A DNA stretch of 64,000 nt from Rhodopseudomonas infernalis (GCF_022271405.1 NZ_JAJNAL010000020.1:29967-93966), one strand, 5' to 3'; shown: positions 29,980 through 39,577, counted from the stretch's first letter. The notes: a model not told the origin generated them from the sequence alone. A program made the numbers and translations.

Positions 29980-31394
29980 ACCACCATCATCACCGGATTT
30001 TCGATCAGCGCCTTGAAGGCGCCGAGCAGTTCGGAGCCGAGCGCGCCGTCGACGGCACGGTGATCGGTCGACAGCGTCACGCTCATCATCGTGGCGATCT
30101 CGATCTTGCCGTTCTTGACGATCGGGCGCTGTTCACCGGCGCCGACCGCCAGGATCGTGGCGTGCGGCGGGTTGATCACGGCGGCAAAGTCCTTGATGCC
30201 GTACATGCCGAGATTGGACACCGCGGTCGATCCGCCTTGATACTCTTCGGGCTTGAGCCTGCGGTTGCGGGCCCGCGCGGCGAAGTCCTTCATCTCGCGC
30301 GAGATCGTCGACACCGATTTCAGATGCGCGTCGCGCACCACCGGGGTGATCAGGCCACCGGGGATCGACACCGCGACGCCGACGTCGGAGCCCTGGTGCT
30401 TGAGCATCGCGCCCTCGGTCCAGGTCACGTTGGCATCCGGCACGCGCTGCAGTGCCACCGCCAGCGCCTTGATGACGAAGTCGTTGACCGACAGCTTGTA
30501 GGCCGGCTTGCCGTCCTTGTCCTTGGGCGCCTGCGCGTTGATCTGCTCACGCGCGACCATCAGGGCGTCGAGGTTGCAGTCCATCGTCAGGTAGAAATGC
30601 GGGATGGTTTGCTTCGCCTGCACCAGACGCTGCGCGATAATCTTGCGCATGCTGTCGTGCGGCACTTCCTCGTAGCTGCCGTCCTTGAAGAACGACCGGA
30701 TCTGCTGATCCGACATCGACGGCGCCATCGCCGGCGCCCCGCCGGATGCAGCCGCAGCCGCAGGCGCCTTCAGGCCGCCGCCGGCTTGTGCCTTTTCAAT
30801 ATCGCGGGCGATGACACGGCCGTGCGGGCCGGTGCCGTTGACGCGCGCCAGATCGATGCCGGCGTCCTTGGCCAGCCGCCTCGCAAGCGGCGACGAGAAG
30901 ACCCTGTCCCCGCTTGGTGATGCACTGGTCGATGCCGCAGACTTGGCCTGCGGCGCATCGCCCTTCGCGCCTTCCGCCGGACGCGCGGCGGCGTTCGCGT
31001 CACCCTTGCCAGATGCCGCCGGCTTGTCGGCGTCCTCGGCTTTCGCGCCTTGCTTGGCGGCTGAACCGGACTCGGGCTTGGCTTCGGCCTTGGCAGCGTC
31101 AGGCTTGGGCGCAGCCTTGCCGGCCCCTTCCCCGGCCGCCTTGACGTCCTCGCCGTCGCCGGCGAGCACCGCGATGACCTCGTTCACCGCCACGTCCTGG
31201 GTGCCCTCAGGCACCAGGATCTTGGCCAGCGTGCCTTCGTCGGAGGCTTCGACTTCCATCGTCGCCTTGTCGGTCTCGATCTCGGCGATGACATCGCCGC
31301 TCTTGACCTTGTCGCCCTCCTTCTTCAGCCACTTCGCAAGGTTGCCCTTCTCCATGGTCGGCGACAAAGCGGGCATCAGAATGTTGATCGGCAT
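29976..31394 (-). CDS. pdhC: Dihydrolipoamide acetyltransferase (E2) of pyruvate dehydrogenase
   Basis: The core subunit that transfers acetyl groups from lipoate to CoA. The N-terminal lipoyl domain carries the modified Lys in [14 protein letters not shown]. An Ala/Pro/Lys-rich linker of about 60 residues follows, then the E1/E3-binding domain ([29 protein letters not shown] region) and the catalytic domain ending in [17 protein letters not shown], which carries the active His and Asp. The 472-residue length, with a single lipoyl domain, is typical of Rhizobiales. Confidence 0.95.
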   Translation of the reverse strand: MPINILMPALSPTMEKGNLAKWLKKEGDKVKSGDVIAEIETDKATMEVEASDEGTLAKILVPEGTQDVAVNEVIAVLAGDGEDVKAAGEGAGKAAPKPDAAKAEAKPESGSAAKQGAKAEDADKPAASGKGDANAAARPAEGAKGDAPQAKSAASTSASPSGDRVFSSPLARRLAKDAGIDLARVNGTGPHGRVIARDIEKAQAGGGLKAPAAAAASGGAPAMAPSMSDQQIRSFFKDGSYEEVPHDSMRKIIAQRLVQAKQTIPHFYLTMDCNLDALMVAREQINAQAPKDKDGKPAYKLSVNDFVIKALAVALQRVPDANVTWTEGAMLKHQGSDVGVAVSIPGGLITPVVRDAHLKSVSTISREMKDFAARARNRRLKPEEYQGGSTAVSNLGMYGIKDFAAVINPPHATILAVGAGEQRPIVKNGKIEIATMMSVTLSTDHRAVDGALGSELLGAFKALIENPVMMVV

Positions 31395-31403
31395 GGCGAA
31401 ACC

Positions 31404-31700
31404 TTATTGCGGCCGTTCGGTCGTGCTGCCCAAGTCGGACGGGCGCGCGATCTCGGACTCGAACATCTCGACGATGCGCTCGAGCGCTTCGTCCTCGGTG
31501 TAGTTGCTCTCGCGCGAATAAGCGCGCGCGGCGTGACGGGCGATGTCGACCAGCAGCAGCCCCCACATCTCGGGCTCTTCGAACGCACGCATGAAAGCGA
31601 TCGACAGGCCGCCGTCGAGCACGAAGGCGCGCAGCACCTCGGTGGCGTCCTCGCGGCCCTCGACGTCGGGCGGCAGCGGCTGTTGCTTGGGGCCAACCAT
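31404..31700 (-). CDS. DUF5076-like small protein between pdhB and pdhC
   Basis: A 98-residue soluble protein. PPDVEGREDATEVLRAFVLD and LSIAFMRAFEEPEMWGLLLV, then DIARHAARAY, fit the DUF5076 family, small proteins often encoded in alphaproteobacterial pdh clusters. It lies 9 bases before pdhC and 6 bases after pdhB, so it is translated with them. No catalytic motif is seen. Its placement suggests a structural or assembly role in the complex, which is inference. Confidence 0.8.
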   Translation of the reverse strand: MVGPKQQPLPPDVEGREDATEVLRAFVLDGGLSIAFMRAFEEPEMWGLLLVDIARHAARAYSRESNYTEDEALERIVEMFESEIARPSDLGSTTERPQ

Positions 31701-31706
31701 CGGGGC

Positions 31707-33116
31707 TTACCGATAACAGACGGCCTTCGCCGCCTCGACGACTTCGGCAACGCTCGGCAGCGCCAGCTTCTCCAGATTGGCGGCATACGGCATCGGCACG
31801 TCCTTGCCGGACACGCGCTTGACCGGCGCGTCCAGATAATCGAACGCATGCTCCATGATTCGGGCGGACAGTTCGGCGCCGACGCCGTTCTGCTGCCAGC
31901 CCTCCTCGACCGCCACCGCCCGGCCGGTCTTCTTGACCGAGGCGATGATGGTGTCGGTATCGAGCGGGCGCAGCGTGCGCAGGTCGATCACTTCGGCCTC
32001 GATGCCGTCCTTCGCCAGTTCTTCGGCCGCCTTCAGCGCGTAGCTCATGCCGTGCGACCACGAGATCAGCGTGACGTCCTTGCCCTCGCGGGCGACGCGC
32101 GCCTTGCCTATCGGGATGACGAAATCGTCGAGCTTCGGCACTTCGCCGGACTGCCCGTACATCATCTCGTGTTCGAGGAAGATCACCGGATTGGGATCGC
32201 GGATCGCGGCCTTGAGCAGTCCCTTGTAGTCGGCTGCGGTCGACGGCGCGACCACCTTGAGGCCCGGGATCTGCGCGTACCAGGCCGAGTAGTCCTGGCT
32301 GTGCTGCGCGGCGACGCGCGAGGCCGCGCCATTCGGGCCACGGAACACGATCGAACAGCCGAGCTGGCCGCCGGACATGTACAGCGTCTTGGCCGCGGAG
32401 TTGATGATCTGATCGATCGCCTGCATGGCGAAGTTGAAGGTCATGAATTCGACGATCGGCTTCAGCCCGGTCAACGCCGCGCCGACGCCGACGCCGGCAA
32501 AGCCGTGCTCGGTAATCGGCGTATCGATCACCCGGCGGGCGCCGAATTCCTGCAACAGCCCCTGCGTCACCTTGTAGGCGCCCTGATACTCGGCGACCTC
32601 TTCGCCCATCACGAACACGTCGCCGTCGCGGCGCATCTCTTCGGCCATCGCGTCGCGCAGCGCTTCTCGGATGGTCTGCGTCACCATCTCGGTACCCGCC
32701 GGAATGTCGGGATCGGCCGCGGCCGACACGGTCGGCGCCTCCGGCGCATGCTGCGCCGGCGCTGCGGCGGTCTTCGCCTGGGCGGCTTCCGGCTCTTCCG
32801 CCGGCGGCGCCGATTGCGCGGATTTGTTCTGTGCGGCCGGATCGGCAGCCTTGTCGGCATCGGCGGCGCTTTCGCCGTCGGCCAGAATGGTGGCGATCGG
32901 CGTATTCACGGCGACGTCGTTGGTGCCTTCGGGGATCAGGATCTTCCCGAGCGTGCCTTCATCGGCGGCTTCGACTTCCATCGTCGCCTTGTCGGTCTCG
33001 ATCTCCGCGATCACATCGCCGCTCTTGACCTTGTCGCCTTCCTTTTTGAGCCATTTCGAAAGGTTGCCCTTCTCCATGGTCGGCGACAGCGCGGGCATCA
33101 GAATTTGAGTAGGCAT
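31707..33116 (-). CDS. pdhB: Pyruvate dehydrogenase E1 beta with N-terminal lipoyl domain
   Basis: The beta subunit of the E1 decarboxylase. Unusually for bacteria in general, but normal for Rhizobiales, the first ~80 residues form a lipoyl domain ([20 protein letters not shown]), joined by an Ala/Pro-rich linker to the transketolase-like E1 beta domain. Hallmarks of the latter are [57 protein letters not shown] and [20 protein letters not shown]. The lipoyl domain is nearly identical to that of pdhC next door. Confidence 0.95.
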   Translation of the reverse strand: MPTQILMPALSPTMEKGNLSKWLKKEGDKVKSGDVIAEIETDKATMEVEAADEGTLGKILIPEGTNDVAVNTPIATILADGESAADADKAADPAAQNKSAQSAPPAEEPEAAQAKTAAAPAQHAPEAPTVSAAADPDIPAGTEMVTQTIREALRDAMAEEMRRDGDVFVMGEEVAEYQGAYKVTQGLLQEFGARRVIDTPITEHGFAGVGVGAALTGLKPIVEFMTFNFAMQAIDQIINSAAKTLYMSGGQLGCSIVFRGPNGAASRVAAQHSQDYSAWYAQIPGLKVVAPSTAADYKGLLKAAIRDPNPVIFLEHEMMYGQSGEVPKLDDFVIPIGKARVAREGKDVTLISWSHGMSYALKAAEELAKDGIEAEVIDLRTLRPLDTDTIIASVKKTGRAVAVEEGWQQNGVGAELSARIMEHAFDYLDAPVKRVSGKDVPMPYAANLEKLALPSVAEVVEAAKAVCYR

Positions 33117-33199
33117 CGGGGCTCCGCAGTCAGATCAAGCGCGGGATCGCCGCATAGCGGCAGGAGGGCGTGGCCGGCGCGCGAGCGCCGGCGCGAAGG

Positions 33200-34234
33200 T
33201 CAGCGATACACATCGGTGTACAGTTCCGACGGATCGGGTTCCGGATCGTTCTGCGCGAAGTCGGCCGACTCGTTGACGATCTTGCGGACTTCGGCGTCGA
33301 TCTTCTTGAGATCGTCCTCGGTCATATCGAGCGTCAGCAAGCGTTGACGCACCTGCTCGATCGGGTCCTGATCGTTACGGATCTTGTCGACCTCTTCGCG
33401 GGTCCGGTACTTCGCCGGATCGGACATCGAGTGGCCGCGATACCGATAGGTCTGCATCTCGAGGATGTAAGGACCATTGCCGGCGCGGCAATGCTCGACC
33501 GCCTTGTCGCCCGCGGCCTTGACGGCGCGGACGTCCATGCCGTCCACCTGCTCGCCCGGGATGTTGAACGACACGCCGCGCTTGGAGAAGTCGGTCTGCG
33601 CCGAGGAGCGCGTCACCGACGTGCCCATCGCGTAGCGGTTGTTTTCGATGACGTAGACCACGGGGAGCTTCCACAGCTCCGCCATGTTGAAGCTCTCGTA
33701 GACCTGGCCCTGATTGGAGGCGCCGTCGCCGAAATACGCGAGGCAGACATTGCCATTGTCGCGGTAGCGGTTAGCGAAGGCGATGCCGGTGCCGAGGGAA
33801 ACCTGCGCGCCGACGATGCCGTGGCCGCCGTAGAAATGCTTCTCCATGCTGAACATGTGCATGGAGCCGCCCTTGCCCTTGGAGTAGCCGCCGCGACGTC
33901 CGGTCAGCTCCGCCATCACGCCCTTGGGGTCCATCTCGCAGGCGAGCATATGGCCGTGGTCGCGATAGCCGGTGATCACCTGATCACCTTCGCGCAGCGC
34001 CATCTGCATGCCGACGACGACGGCCTCCTGGCCGATGTAGAGATGGCAGAACCCGCCGATCGCACCCATGCCATAGAGCTGGCCGGCTTTCTCTTCGAAG
34101 CGGCGGATCAGCAGCATGTCGCGGAAGGCGTGCAGCTCCTGTTCCTTGGAGAAGTCCGGGATCCGCGGTTTGCTCGGCGCGGACGACGTGTCCTGCCCCG
34201 TCTCTTTCGCGGCGCTCTTCTTTGGTGCGGCCAT
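33200..34234 (-). CDS. pdhA: Pyruvate dehydrogenase E1 alpha
   Basis: A 344-residue, thiamine-diphosphate-dependent subunit. The ThDP motif runs from GDG to N in LAYFGDGASNQGQVYESFNM. The phosphorylation-loop region YRYRGHSMSDPAKYRTREEV and the substrate region RFEEKAGQLYGMGAIGGFCH are present. An N-terminal ~30-residue Lys/Ser/Pro-rich extension (KKSAAKETGQDTSS) is specific to the alphaproteobacterial form. It is the first gene of pdhA-pdhB-DUF5076-pdhC, with ftsB 151 bases upstream. Confidence 0.96.
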   Translation of the reverse strand: MAAPKKSAAKETGQDTSSAPSKPRIPDFSKEQELHAFRDMLLIRRFEEKAGQLYGMGAIGGFCHLYIGQEAVVVGMQMALREGDQVITGYRDHGHMLACEMDPKGVMAELTGRRGGYSKGKGGSMHMFSMEKHFYGGHGIVGAQVSLGTGIAFANRYRDNGNVCLAYFGDGASNQGQVYESFNMAELWKLPVVYVIENNRYAMGTSVTRSSAQTDFSKRGVSFNIPGEQVDGMDVRAVKAAGDKAVEHCRAGNGPYILEMQTYRYRGHSMSDPAKYRTREEVDKIRNDQDPIEQVRQRLLTLDMTEDDLKKIDAEVRKIVNESADFAQNDPEPDPSELYTDVYR

Positions 34235-34300
34235 GGCGTTTCCGATGAGAGAGTAGATGAGCCTCTCTACCGTAACTTATTCTGCTGTGAAAGGAGCCGC

Positions 34301-34331
34301 GTGCCGCAGCACGCAAAACGTTGTGCCGCAG
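34301..34331 (-). promoter_or_regulatory. Spaced direct repeats upstream of pdhA
   Basis: GTGCCGCAG occurs at 34301-34309 and again at 34323-34331, a 22-base period (about two helical turns). The flanks are A/T-rich on the upstream side (34340-34385). Each copy is an imperfect palindrome with GTGC/GCAC-type arms. The position, 67-97 bases before the pdhA start, suits a regulator binding twice on one face of the helix. The regulator is unknown. Confidence 0.4.
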
Positions 34332-34385
34332 TGCAACGAAGCGAAATTTTCGCGATCGTTTATCTTGTTTTTTGGAATATGAAAC

Positions 34386-34703
34386 TCAGCGCGTCGGGTT
34401 CATCCGCACCAGATCCGCAGGATGCGCGAAATCCAGTTGATAGCGCACCCGCTCGTCGAGCATGTCGGGATCGAGTCGGTCCGAACGCAGCAGCGCGACG
34501 CGTTTTTCGCCCTCGGCGCGCTCGGCTTTCAGCCGCATCAGTTCGGAGGTCAGCGCTATAATTTCCTGATCAAGCTCTTGTTGCGCCGTCAGCCCGTAGC
34601 GGCCCGTATAGGCATTGATCCCGAAATACGCGATCGCAGCCGAGGCGATCGCGTAGAGCGTGATTCCGACGAGAACGGACTTGAGACGGCTGCGGCTGAC
34701 CAT
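34386..34703 (-). CDS. ftsB: Septum formation initiator, FtsB/DivIC family
   Basis: A 105-residue bitopic division protein. One N-terminal membrane helix (SVLVGITLYAIASAAIAYFG) is followed by NAYTGRYGLTAQQELDQEI, then a coiled coil (IIALTSELMRLKAERAEGEK) and the closing segment DMLDERVRYQLDFAHPADLV. This is the FtsB/DivIC layout: it bridges FtsL and FtsQ at the septum. The eno...ftsB-pdhA arrangement is conserved in Rhizobiales. Confidence 0.9.
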   Translation of the reverse strand: MVSRSRLKSVLVGITLYAIASAAIAYFGINAYTGRYGLTAQQELDQEIIALTSELMRLKAERAEGEKRVALLRSDRLDPDMLDERVRYQLDFAHPADLVRMNPTR

Positions 34704-34821
34704 GGCATGACCATGCCCCGACGCGGTTAATGCTGCGCTAACGACGCGCCACCCGGCATATCCGATATGCCGCAGATCGACGGGCGCGCAGCGCTCGGCT
34801 CAGCCTGCACGCCCGGCTGTC

Positions 34822-35379
34822 TTACTTGTTCTGCTGCGCCACCCAGGCCGCGAAGGCGTCGATGTACTTCTGCAGGAATTCCCGCGTCGACTCCTTCACC
34901 AGATCGCCCTGCTCGTTGAAGGCGTCGCCGATGCCGCCGACATAGGCCTCGGGCTGCTGCAACACCGGCATGTTGAGGAAGGTCAGGCACTGCCGCAAAT
35001 GGTGATTGGCGCCGAATGCGCCGATCGCGCCCGGCGAGTTCGACACCACGCCTGCCGGCTTCTTGTCGAACGCGCTCTGCCCGTACGGGCGCGAGCCGAC
35101 GTCGATGGCGTTCTTCAGCACGCCCGGGATCGAACGGTTGTATTCCGGCGTGACGAACAGCACTGCGTCGGCGCTCTTGATCTTGTCACGGAACGCGATC
35201 CAGTCCGCCGGCGGGGTGGCTTCGAGATCCTGGTTGTAGAACGACAGATCGTGCAGCGTGACGATCTCGAGCTTCAGCGTGTCGGGCGCGAGCTTGGCCA
35301 GCGCCTGGCCGAGGCGGAGCGAGAAGGCCTGTTTGCGCAGACTGCCGATGACGACAGCGACGCGGTACGGGTTCGGCAT
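34822..35379 (-). CDS. NADPH-dependent FMN reductase
   Basis: A 185-residue flavodoxin-like protein. The FMN phosphate loop is VVIGSLRKQAFSLRLGQAL, and the typical later motif is VLFVTPEYNRSIPGVLKNAI, then DVGSRPYGQSAFDKKPAGVV. It is probably a chromate/quinone or azo-type reductase of the SsuE/YieF group. The start at 35379 gives MPNPYRVAVVIGSLR; an in-frame ATG 12 codons upstream would add residues ahead of the fold. Monocistronic, between ftsB and a CoA-transferase gene. Confidence 0.9.
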   Translation of the reverse strand: MPNPYRVAVVIGSLRKQAFSLRLGQALAKLAPDTLKLEIVTLHDLSFYNQDLEATPPADWIAFRDKIKSADAVLFVTPEYNRSIPGVLKNAIDVGSRPYGQSAFDKKPAGVVSNSPGAIGAFGANHHLRQCLTFLNMPVLQQPEAYVGGIGDAFNEQGDLVKESTREFLQKYIDAFAAWVAQQNK

Positions 35380-35488
35380 AAGGTCTATCCTGATTGGAAA
35401 ATGCGGACGGGTCACGGACCCTACCGTGACGTGGGCAGCGCGCGCACGACATCCTACGGCCGCCCAACTTGGCTGACGAAGTTGTGAT

Positions 35489-36634
35489 CTACTCCGCCGC
35501 GTCGACCCGCTGGGTCAGCACCTCGGTGTTATGCGCGCCGAGTTTCGGCGTATTCAGCTCCGGATATGGTCGCTCGCCGTCGAACAGGATCGGCAGGCCG
35601 GCGACCTTGAGGCCGCTTTCCGGCATGGTGCGCATCAGGTCGGCGGCAGCGAGCTGCTCGGTTGCGGCCAGCTCGGGAATGTCGTTGACCGGGCTGACCG
35701 GCACGCCGGCACTTTTCAACGCCGCCAGCCATGCCTCGGCGGTCCGGGTCTTCAGGACCGGCTGCATCAGCGCGATCAACGCCGGGCGATGCGCCTGCCG
35801 ATCGCGCACCCGCGCGAACCGCTCGTCGGTGCTCCATTCAGGATGACCGAGCACGCCGGCGCAGCGCGCGAACAAGCGGTCGTTGCCGGCGGCGATCACG
35901 ATCGGCCGATCGGCGGTCTCGAACACCTGGTACGGCGCCAGCGTGCCGCTCGCGGTGCCATGGCGGACCGGCGCGGCGCCGTCGAGCAGATAGCCGCTGA
36001 GCGACATGTCGACCCAGCCGACCGCGGTGTCGAACAGCGAGGTGTCGATCACGCAGCCCTTGCCGGTGACATGGCGCTGCTGCAGCGCCGCCAGCGCGCC
36101 GATCACGCACCATTGGGCCGTGGCGCGGTCGTTGATCGGCGGGGCGCAGAAGGTCGGGGGATGGTCGACCTGGCCGGTCAGCGACATCACCCCGCCGTAG
36201 GCCTGAAGCAACGGATCGAACCCCGGCTCCTTGCTCAGCGGGCCGGTCTTGCCGAACGCCCACACCGAGCAATAGATCAGCCGCGGATTGATCGCGCACA
36301 TCACGTCCGGACCGATGCCGCAGCTCGCCACAACCCCGGAACGCAGGTTCTGGATCAGGATGTCGGCGTCCTTCACCAGGTCCTCGAGCCGGGCAACATC
36401 GGCCGGGTCCTTGATGTCGAGCGTCACCGAGCGCTTGTTGCGGTTGTAGGTGTGGAACAGCAGCGAATCCCCGTCGACGAAGGGGGGCCCCCAGTGCCGG
36501 GCGTCGTCGCCGCCGTCATGCTTCTCGACCTTGACGACGTCGGCGCCCATGTCGCCGAGGATCATTCCGGCCATCGGCCCCGCGATCGCCTGTGCAATCT
36601 CGATCACCTTGATTCCGGCGAGCGGCCCTGCCAT
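35489..36634 (-). CDS. Class III CoA-transferase (CaiB/BaiF family)
   Basis: A 381-residue enzyme moving CoA between carboxylic acids through a mixed anhydride on an Asp. The family start GPLAGIKVIEIAQAIAGPMA is present, and the nucleophile is D169 in CAPPINDRATAQ, the same position as in formyl-CoA transferase. DMGADVVKVEKHDGGDDARHW and RNKRSVTLDIKDP are typical. The start at 36634 (MAGPLAG) is chosen over a frame beginning 24 codons upstream, which lacks family similarity. The substrate is unknown. Confidence 0.92.
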   Translation of the reverse strand: MAGPLAGIKVIEIAQAIAGPMAGMILGDMGADVVKVEKHDGGDDARHWGPPFVDGDSLLFHTYNRNKRSVTLDIKDPADVARLEDLVKDADILIQNLRSGVVASCGIGPDVMCAINPRLIYCSVWAFGKTGPLSKEPGFDPLLQAYGGVMSLTGQVDHPPTFCAPPINDRATAQWCVIGALAALQQRHVTGKGCVIDTSLFDTAVGWVDMSLSGYLLDGAAPVRHGTASGTLAPYQVFETADRPIVIAAGNDRLFARCAGVLGHPEWSTDERFARVRDRQAHRPALIALMQPVLKTRTAEAWLAALKSAGVPVSPVNDIPELAATEQLAAADLMRTMPESGLKVAGLPILFDGERPYPELNTPKLGAHNTEVLTQRVDAAE

Positions 36635-36726
36635 CTCTGTCTCCGTTGATGTCTCGCTATTCAGCGCCAGACTGTTTCCGCGCTGGGATGAAAATTGCAA
36701 GTCCATCTCAACTGCGGGACGCAGCT

Positions 36727-37344
36727 ATGACTTTCAGTGCGGAATTCCTCCTCACCTCGTTGATCGTCGTGGCCTCGCCCGGAACCGGCGCGCTCTACAC
36801 GGTAGCCTCGGGCCTGTCGCGCGGCCCGCGCGCCAGCCTTGTCGCCGCGTTCGGCTCGACGATCGGCATCGTGCCGCATATCGCAGCCGCGATCCTCGGC
36901 CTCGCCGCCCTGCTCCACACCAGCGCGTTGGCGTTCCAGACCTTCAAGTATCTGGGCGTGGCGTACTTGCTGTACATGGCCTGGAAGACGCTCGGCGAGC
37001 GCGGTCCGCTCAGCGTCGAGAAGGAAGTCGGCGCACGTTCGGATCTGCAGATGATCGTCACCGGCGTTCTGATCAACATCCTCAATCCAAAGCTGTCGAT
37101 CTTCTTCCTCGCCTTCCTGCCGCAATTCGTGGCGGTCGACGAGGTGCATCCGCTGGCACGGATGGTCGAACTGAGCGGCGCCTTCATGTTGATGACGTTC
37201 GTGGTGTTCGCGATCTACGGCCTGTTCGCAGCCTGGCTACGCGACCACGTCATCACCCGCCCGCGCGTCCTGACCTGGATGCGCCGAAGTTTCGCGGCAG
37301 CGTTCGTCGCGTTAGGTGCGAAGCTGGCGACGGCGGAACGCTAG
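36727..37344 (+). CDS. LysE-family amino acid exporter
   Basis: A 205-residue inner-membrane exporter. The family opening FLLTSLIVVASPGTGALYTV is followed by LSRGPRASLVAAFGSTIGIV, the second repeat element. YLGVAYLLYMAWKTLGE and LINILNPKLSIFFLAFLPQF are the remaining conserved blocks, with about six membrane helices. The ATG at 36727 gives MTFSAEFLL; a longer frame begins inside the divergent CoA-transferase leader. The substrate cannot be assigned. Confidence 0.9.
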   Translation: MTFSAEFLLTSLIVVASPGTGALYTVASGLSRGPRASLVAAFGSTIGIVPHIAAAILGLAALLHTSALAFQTFKYLGVAYLLYMAWKTLGERGPLSVEKEVGARSDLQMIVTGVLINILNPKLSIFFLAFLPQFVAVDEVHPLARMVELSGAFMLMTFVVFAIYGLFAAWLRDHVITRPRVLTWMRRSFAAAFVALGAKLATAER

Positions 37345-37355
37345 ATAAACACAGC

Positions 37356-37465
37356 CGTCATTGCGAGCCAACGGGTCGGCGCGAAGCGCCGCCCGATGAC
37401 AGGCTCCGCGAAGTAATCCAGCGCCGTGCACTGAGCTGGATTGCTTCGCTTCGCTCGCAATGAAG
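37356..37465. repeat. Dispersed palindromic repeat, family A, copy 2
   Basis: CGTCATTGCGAG at the left pairs with CTCGCAATGA at the right. The inner pair is AGTAATCCAG and CTGGATTGCTTC. It lies between two convergent genes and shares its arms with the copies at 389-505 and 39578-39666. Confidence 0.85.
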
Positions 37466-37473
37466 CTGTGAGG

Positions 37474-38283
37474 TCACGTCCGCGCGCGGACTTCGTTCAG
37501 CAGGAAATTGCCGACGCGCTTGCCGCGGTTGCGCAGGACTTTGAGCACGCCCTGATCGACGAAATACGTCAGCAGGATGCTGTCGCGCGTGTCGACGCCG
37601 GCGGGCACGGTGTCGGCCGAGTGCCAGGTGTGCTTGTCGACCGCAAACGCGTAGCCCGAATTCGGCGCGAACTTCATCTGCCGCGCCTTCGGCATCGAAC
37701 CGTCCGGCAGCACGTCGTGGAATATCGTCCCGATGTCGGTGTGCGACTCATCCTGCGGCAGATAGAGCTGCACGGTGATGCCCTTCCAATGCGTATCGGT
37801 ATGGGGTGTGATCTTGTAGCCAGGGACGTCGCGCGTCAGGATCGGAATCGGAAACATCCCGACGTCCTGCGCGCCCGCGCCGAAGCGCCGGCCCAGCGCC
37901 GGCGCCAACTTGCGCCGGAACGCATTCTTCACCGGCTCGGAGCACAGCGCATCGCCCACCATGCGCCAGACCGAGCGCTGCTCCGCCGGCAGATGCCGGA
38001 TGTACTCCGGAAACAGGTCGATCTTCACGCGGGTATGCGTGCCGTCGGCGAGGTCGTTGCCCTTGCTGCGGCCGTGCATCGGCCGGTAGTCATTGTTCCG
38101 CGGCAAGCCTGCAAGCATCGCCGCGTAGACCAGCACCGGGAAGATCCCGACGAATTCGAGATGGTAGAACGGCTCCATCACAACGGCGGCCTGCTCGATC
38201 GCGCCAACGATGTGCTTGATCAACGCCGAGGTCGCCTCCGCCAACTCCGACGGACGCCGTTCAGCCATCTGGTCCATGATCAT
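37474..38283 (-). CDS. Fe(II)/2-oxoglutarate-type dioxygenase
   Basis: A 269-residue soluble protein. The facial triad can be placed at H161 and D163 (in KITPHTDTHWKG) and H218 or H221 (in VDKHTWHSADTV), with R233 (DTRDSILLTYFV) ten or more residues on as the 2-oxoglutarate-binding Arg. The double-stranded beta-helix strands VQLYLPQD and YAFAVDKH fit. The substrate is unknown. A Fur-like palindrome lies about 20 bases upstream of the ATG, suggesting iron control of this iron enzyme. A GCAGGA sequence serves as ribosome site. Confidence 0.75.
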   Translation of the reverse strand: MIMDQMAERRPSELAEATSALIKHIVGAIEQAAVVMEPFYHLEFVGIFPVLVYAAMLAGLPRNNDYRPMHGRSKGNDLADGTHTRVKIDLFPEYIRHLPAEQRSVWRMVGDALCSEPVKNAFRRKLAPALGRRFGAGAQDVGMFPIPILTRDVPGYKITPHTDTHWKGITVQLYLPQDESHTDIGTIFHDVLPDGSMPKARQMKFAPNSGYAFAVDKHTWHSADTVPAGVDTRDSILLTYFVDQGVLKVLRNRGKRVGNFLLNEVRART

Positions 38284-38301
38284 GTCCTGCTTTGCCGCAC
38301 C

Positions 38302-38328
38302 GGTTGAGAATAATTCGCATTCTCAACC
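38302..38328. promoter_or_regulatory. Fur-like perfect palindrome upstream of the Fe(II) oxygenase gene
   Basis: GGTTGAGAAT (38302-38311) and ATTCTCAACC (38319-38328) are perfect 10-base arms around AATTCGC. The core GAGAAT..ATT..CATTCTC resembles Fur-type boxes. It lies 19 bases upstream of the oxygenase ATG and 34 bases past the end of the preceding gene, so a terminator role for that gene is the alternative. Confidence 0.45.
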
Positions 38329-38361
38329 CAGGACAGCATGTTTTGCAGATGATCACGGCGA

Positions 38362-39498
38362 TTATTTGGTCGGATCGATCAGAAATTTCTCGCCGGTGGC
38401 GCGCTCGTTGTAGGTCGCGATGGCGTCGAGCGTCAGCGCTTCCTTGAGCGACACAATGCGGGTGTAGTGGCTGGCAAAGGTGGTCTTGATCTCGGCCGCC
38501 ACCCGCGCCCGCAGCTTGGCAGCATCGGCCGCGCCGATCTTCTGCAGGAACGGAAACAGCAGCCAGCCGCCGACTGCCCAGATCATGCCGAAGTTGCGCA
38601 CGATCTCGGTCGGCCGCGTATCAAGGCCGCCATAGATGTACACCTGCTTCATCACGTTGGAGCCGTAGCGGCTGTACGGCCCCTTCGACGTCTTGGCGAT
38701 GGCCGCTTCCATGCAGCTCAGGATCTGGCCGGCGAGCTTGCCACCGCCGATCGCATCGAACGCGATCGTCGCACCGGTCGTCGCCAATGCGTCGGTGAGT
38801 TCGGCCATGAAATTCGGCGAGGTCGAGTCGACCACGTACTTCGCGCCGATGTCGCGGAGCAGTTTCGCCTGCGCTTCGCTGCGCACGATGTTGACCAGAT
38901 CGATGCCGTCCTTCAGGCAGATGCGGTTGAGCATCTGGCCGAGGTTGGACGCCGCAGCGGTGTGGACCAGCGCCTTGTGGCCCTCACGCCTCATCGTCTC
39001 GGTCATGCCGAGTGCGGTCAGCGGATTGACGAAGCACGACGCGCCTTCGGCCGCCGTGGTGCCGTCTGCCAGCTTCAGGCAGTCGGCGGCCTTGATCAGG
39101 CGATACTGCGCGTACATCGCACCGCCGATCATCGCCACCGTCTTGCCGAGCAGCGCTTGCGCCGCGTCCGAGTTGCCGGCCTTGATCACCGTACCGGCGC
39201 CCTCATTACCGACCGGCATCGACTCGTCGAGTCGCCCGGCCATCGCCTTCATGGCGCCTTCCGGCACCTTGGCGGTGACCACCGGCGCGTCCGGCGTGCC
39301 CGAGGCCTTGGCGGTCGACATGTCGGCGGCGCCAAACAAAAGGCCGAGATCGGACGGATTGATCGGTGTGGCCTCGATCCGGACCACGACCTCATCGGGA
39401 CCAGGCTCGGGGATGCTCACCGGCAGCAGCGAGACTTCGAGGTCGCCGCTCGCCTTGATCAGCGAGCGCAATTGCAGTCCGGTGATGGCCTCGGTCAC
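38362..39498 (-). CDS. Zinc-type alcohol dehydrogenase-like (MDR) oxidoreductase
   Basis: A 378-residue medium-chain dehydrogenase/reductase. The GroES-like part is LLPVSIPEPGPDEVVVRIEA with PINPSDLGLLFG, then VGNEGAGTVIKAGN. The cofactor domain has ALVHTAAASNLGQMLNRICL in place of the canonical GxGxxG, which is common in quinone-reductase-like members. No structural zinc cysteine cluster is seen. Starts with GTG at 39498 after a GGGAG ribosome site. Probably NAD(P)H-dependent; substrate unknown. Confidence 0.85.
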   Translation of the reverse strand: MTEAITGLQLRSLIKASGDLEVSLLPVSIPEPGPDEVVVRIEATPINPSDLGLLFGAADMSTAKASGTPDAPVVTAKVPEGAMKAMAGRLDESMPVGNEGAGTVIKAGNSDAAQALLGKTVAMIGGAMYAQYRLIKAADCLKLADGTTAAEGASCFVNPLTALGMTETMRREGHKALVHTAAASNLGQMLNRICLKDGIDLVNIVRSEAQAKLLRDIGAKYVVDSTSPNFMAELTDALATTGATIAFDAIGGGKLAGQILSCMEAAIAKTSKGPYSRYGSNVMKQVYIYGGLDTRPTEIVRNFGMIWAVGGWLLFPFLQKIGAADAAKLRARVAAEIKTTFASHYTRIVSLKEALTLDAIATYNERATGEKFLIDPTK

Positions 39499-39577
39499 GT
39501 GTTTCTCCCTGCGCGTTGTTGCGGCTGCACCATGATGCAGCCGGGCGCAGGGTTCAAGGCCGCGATGATAACGCCCG

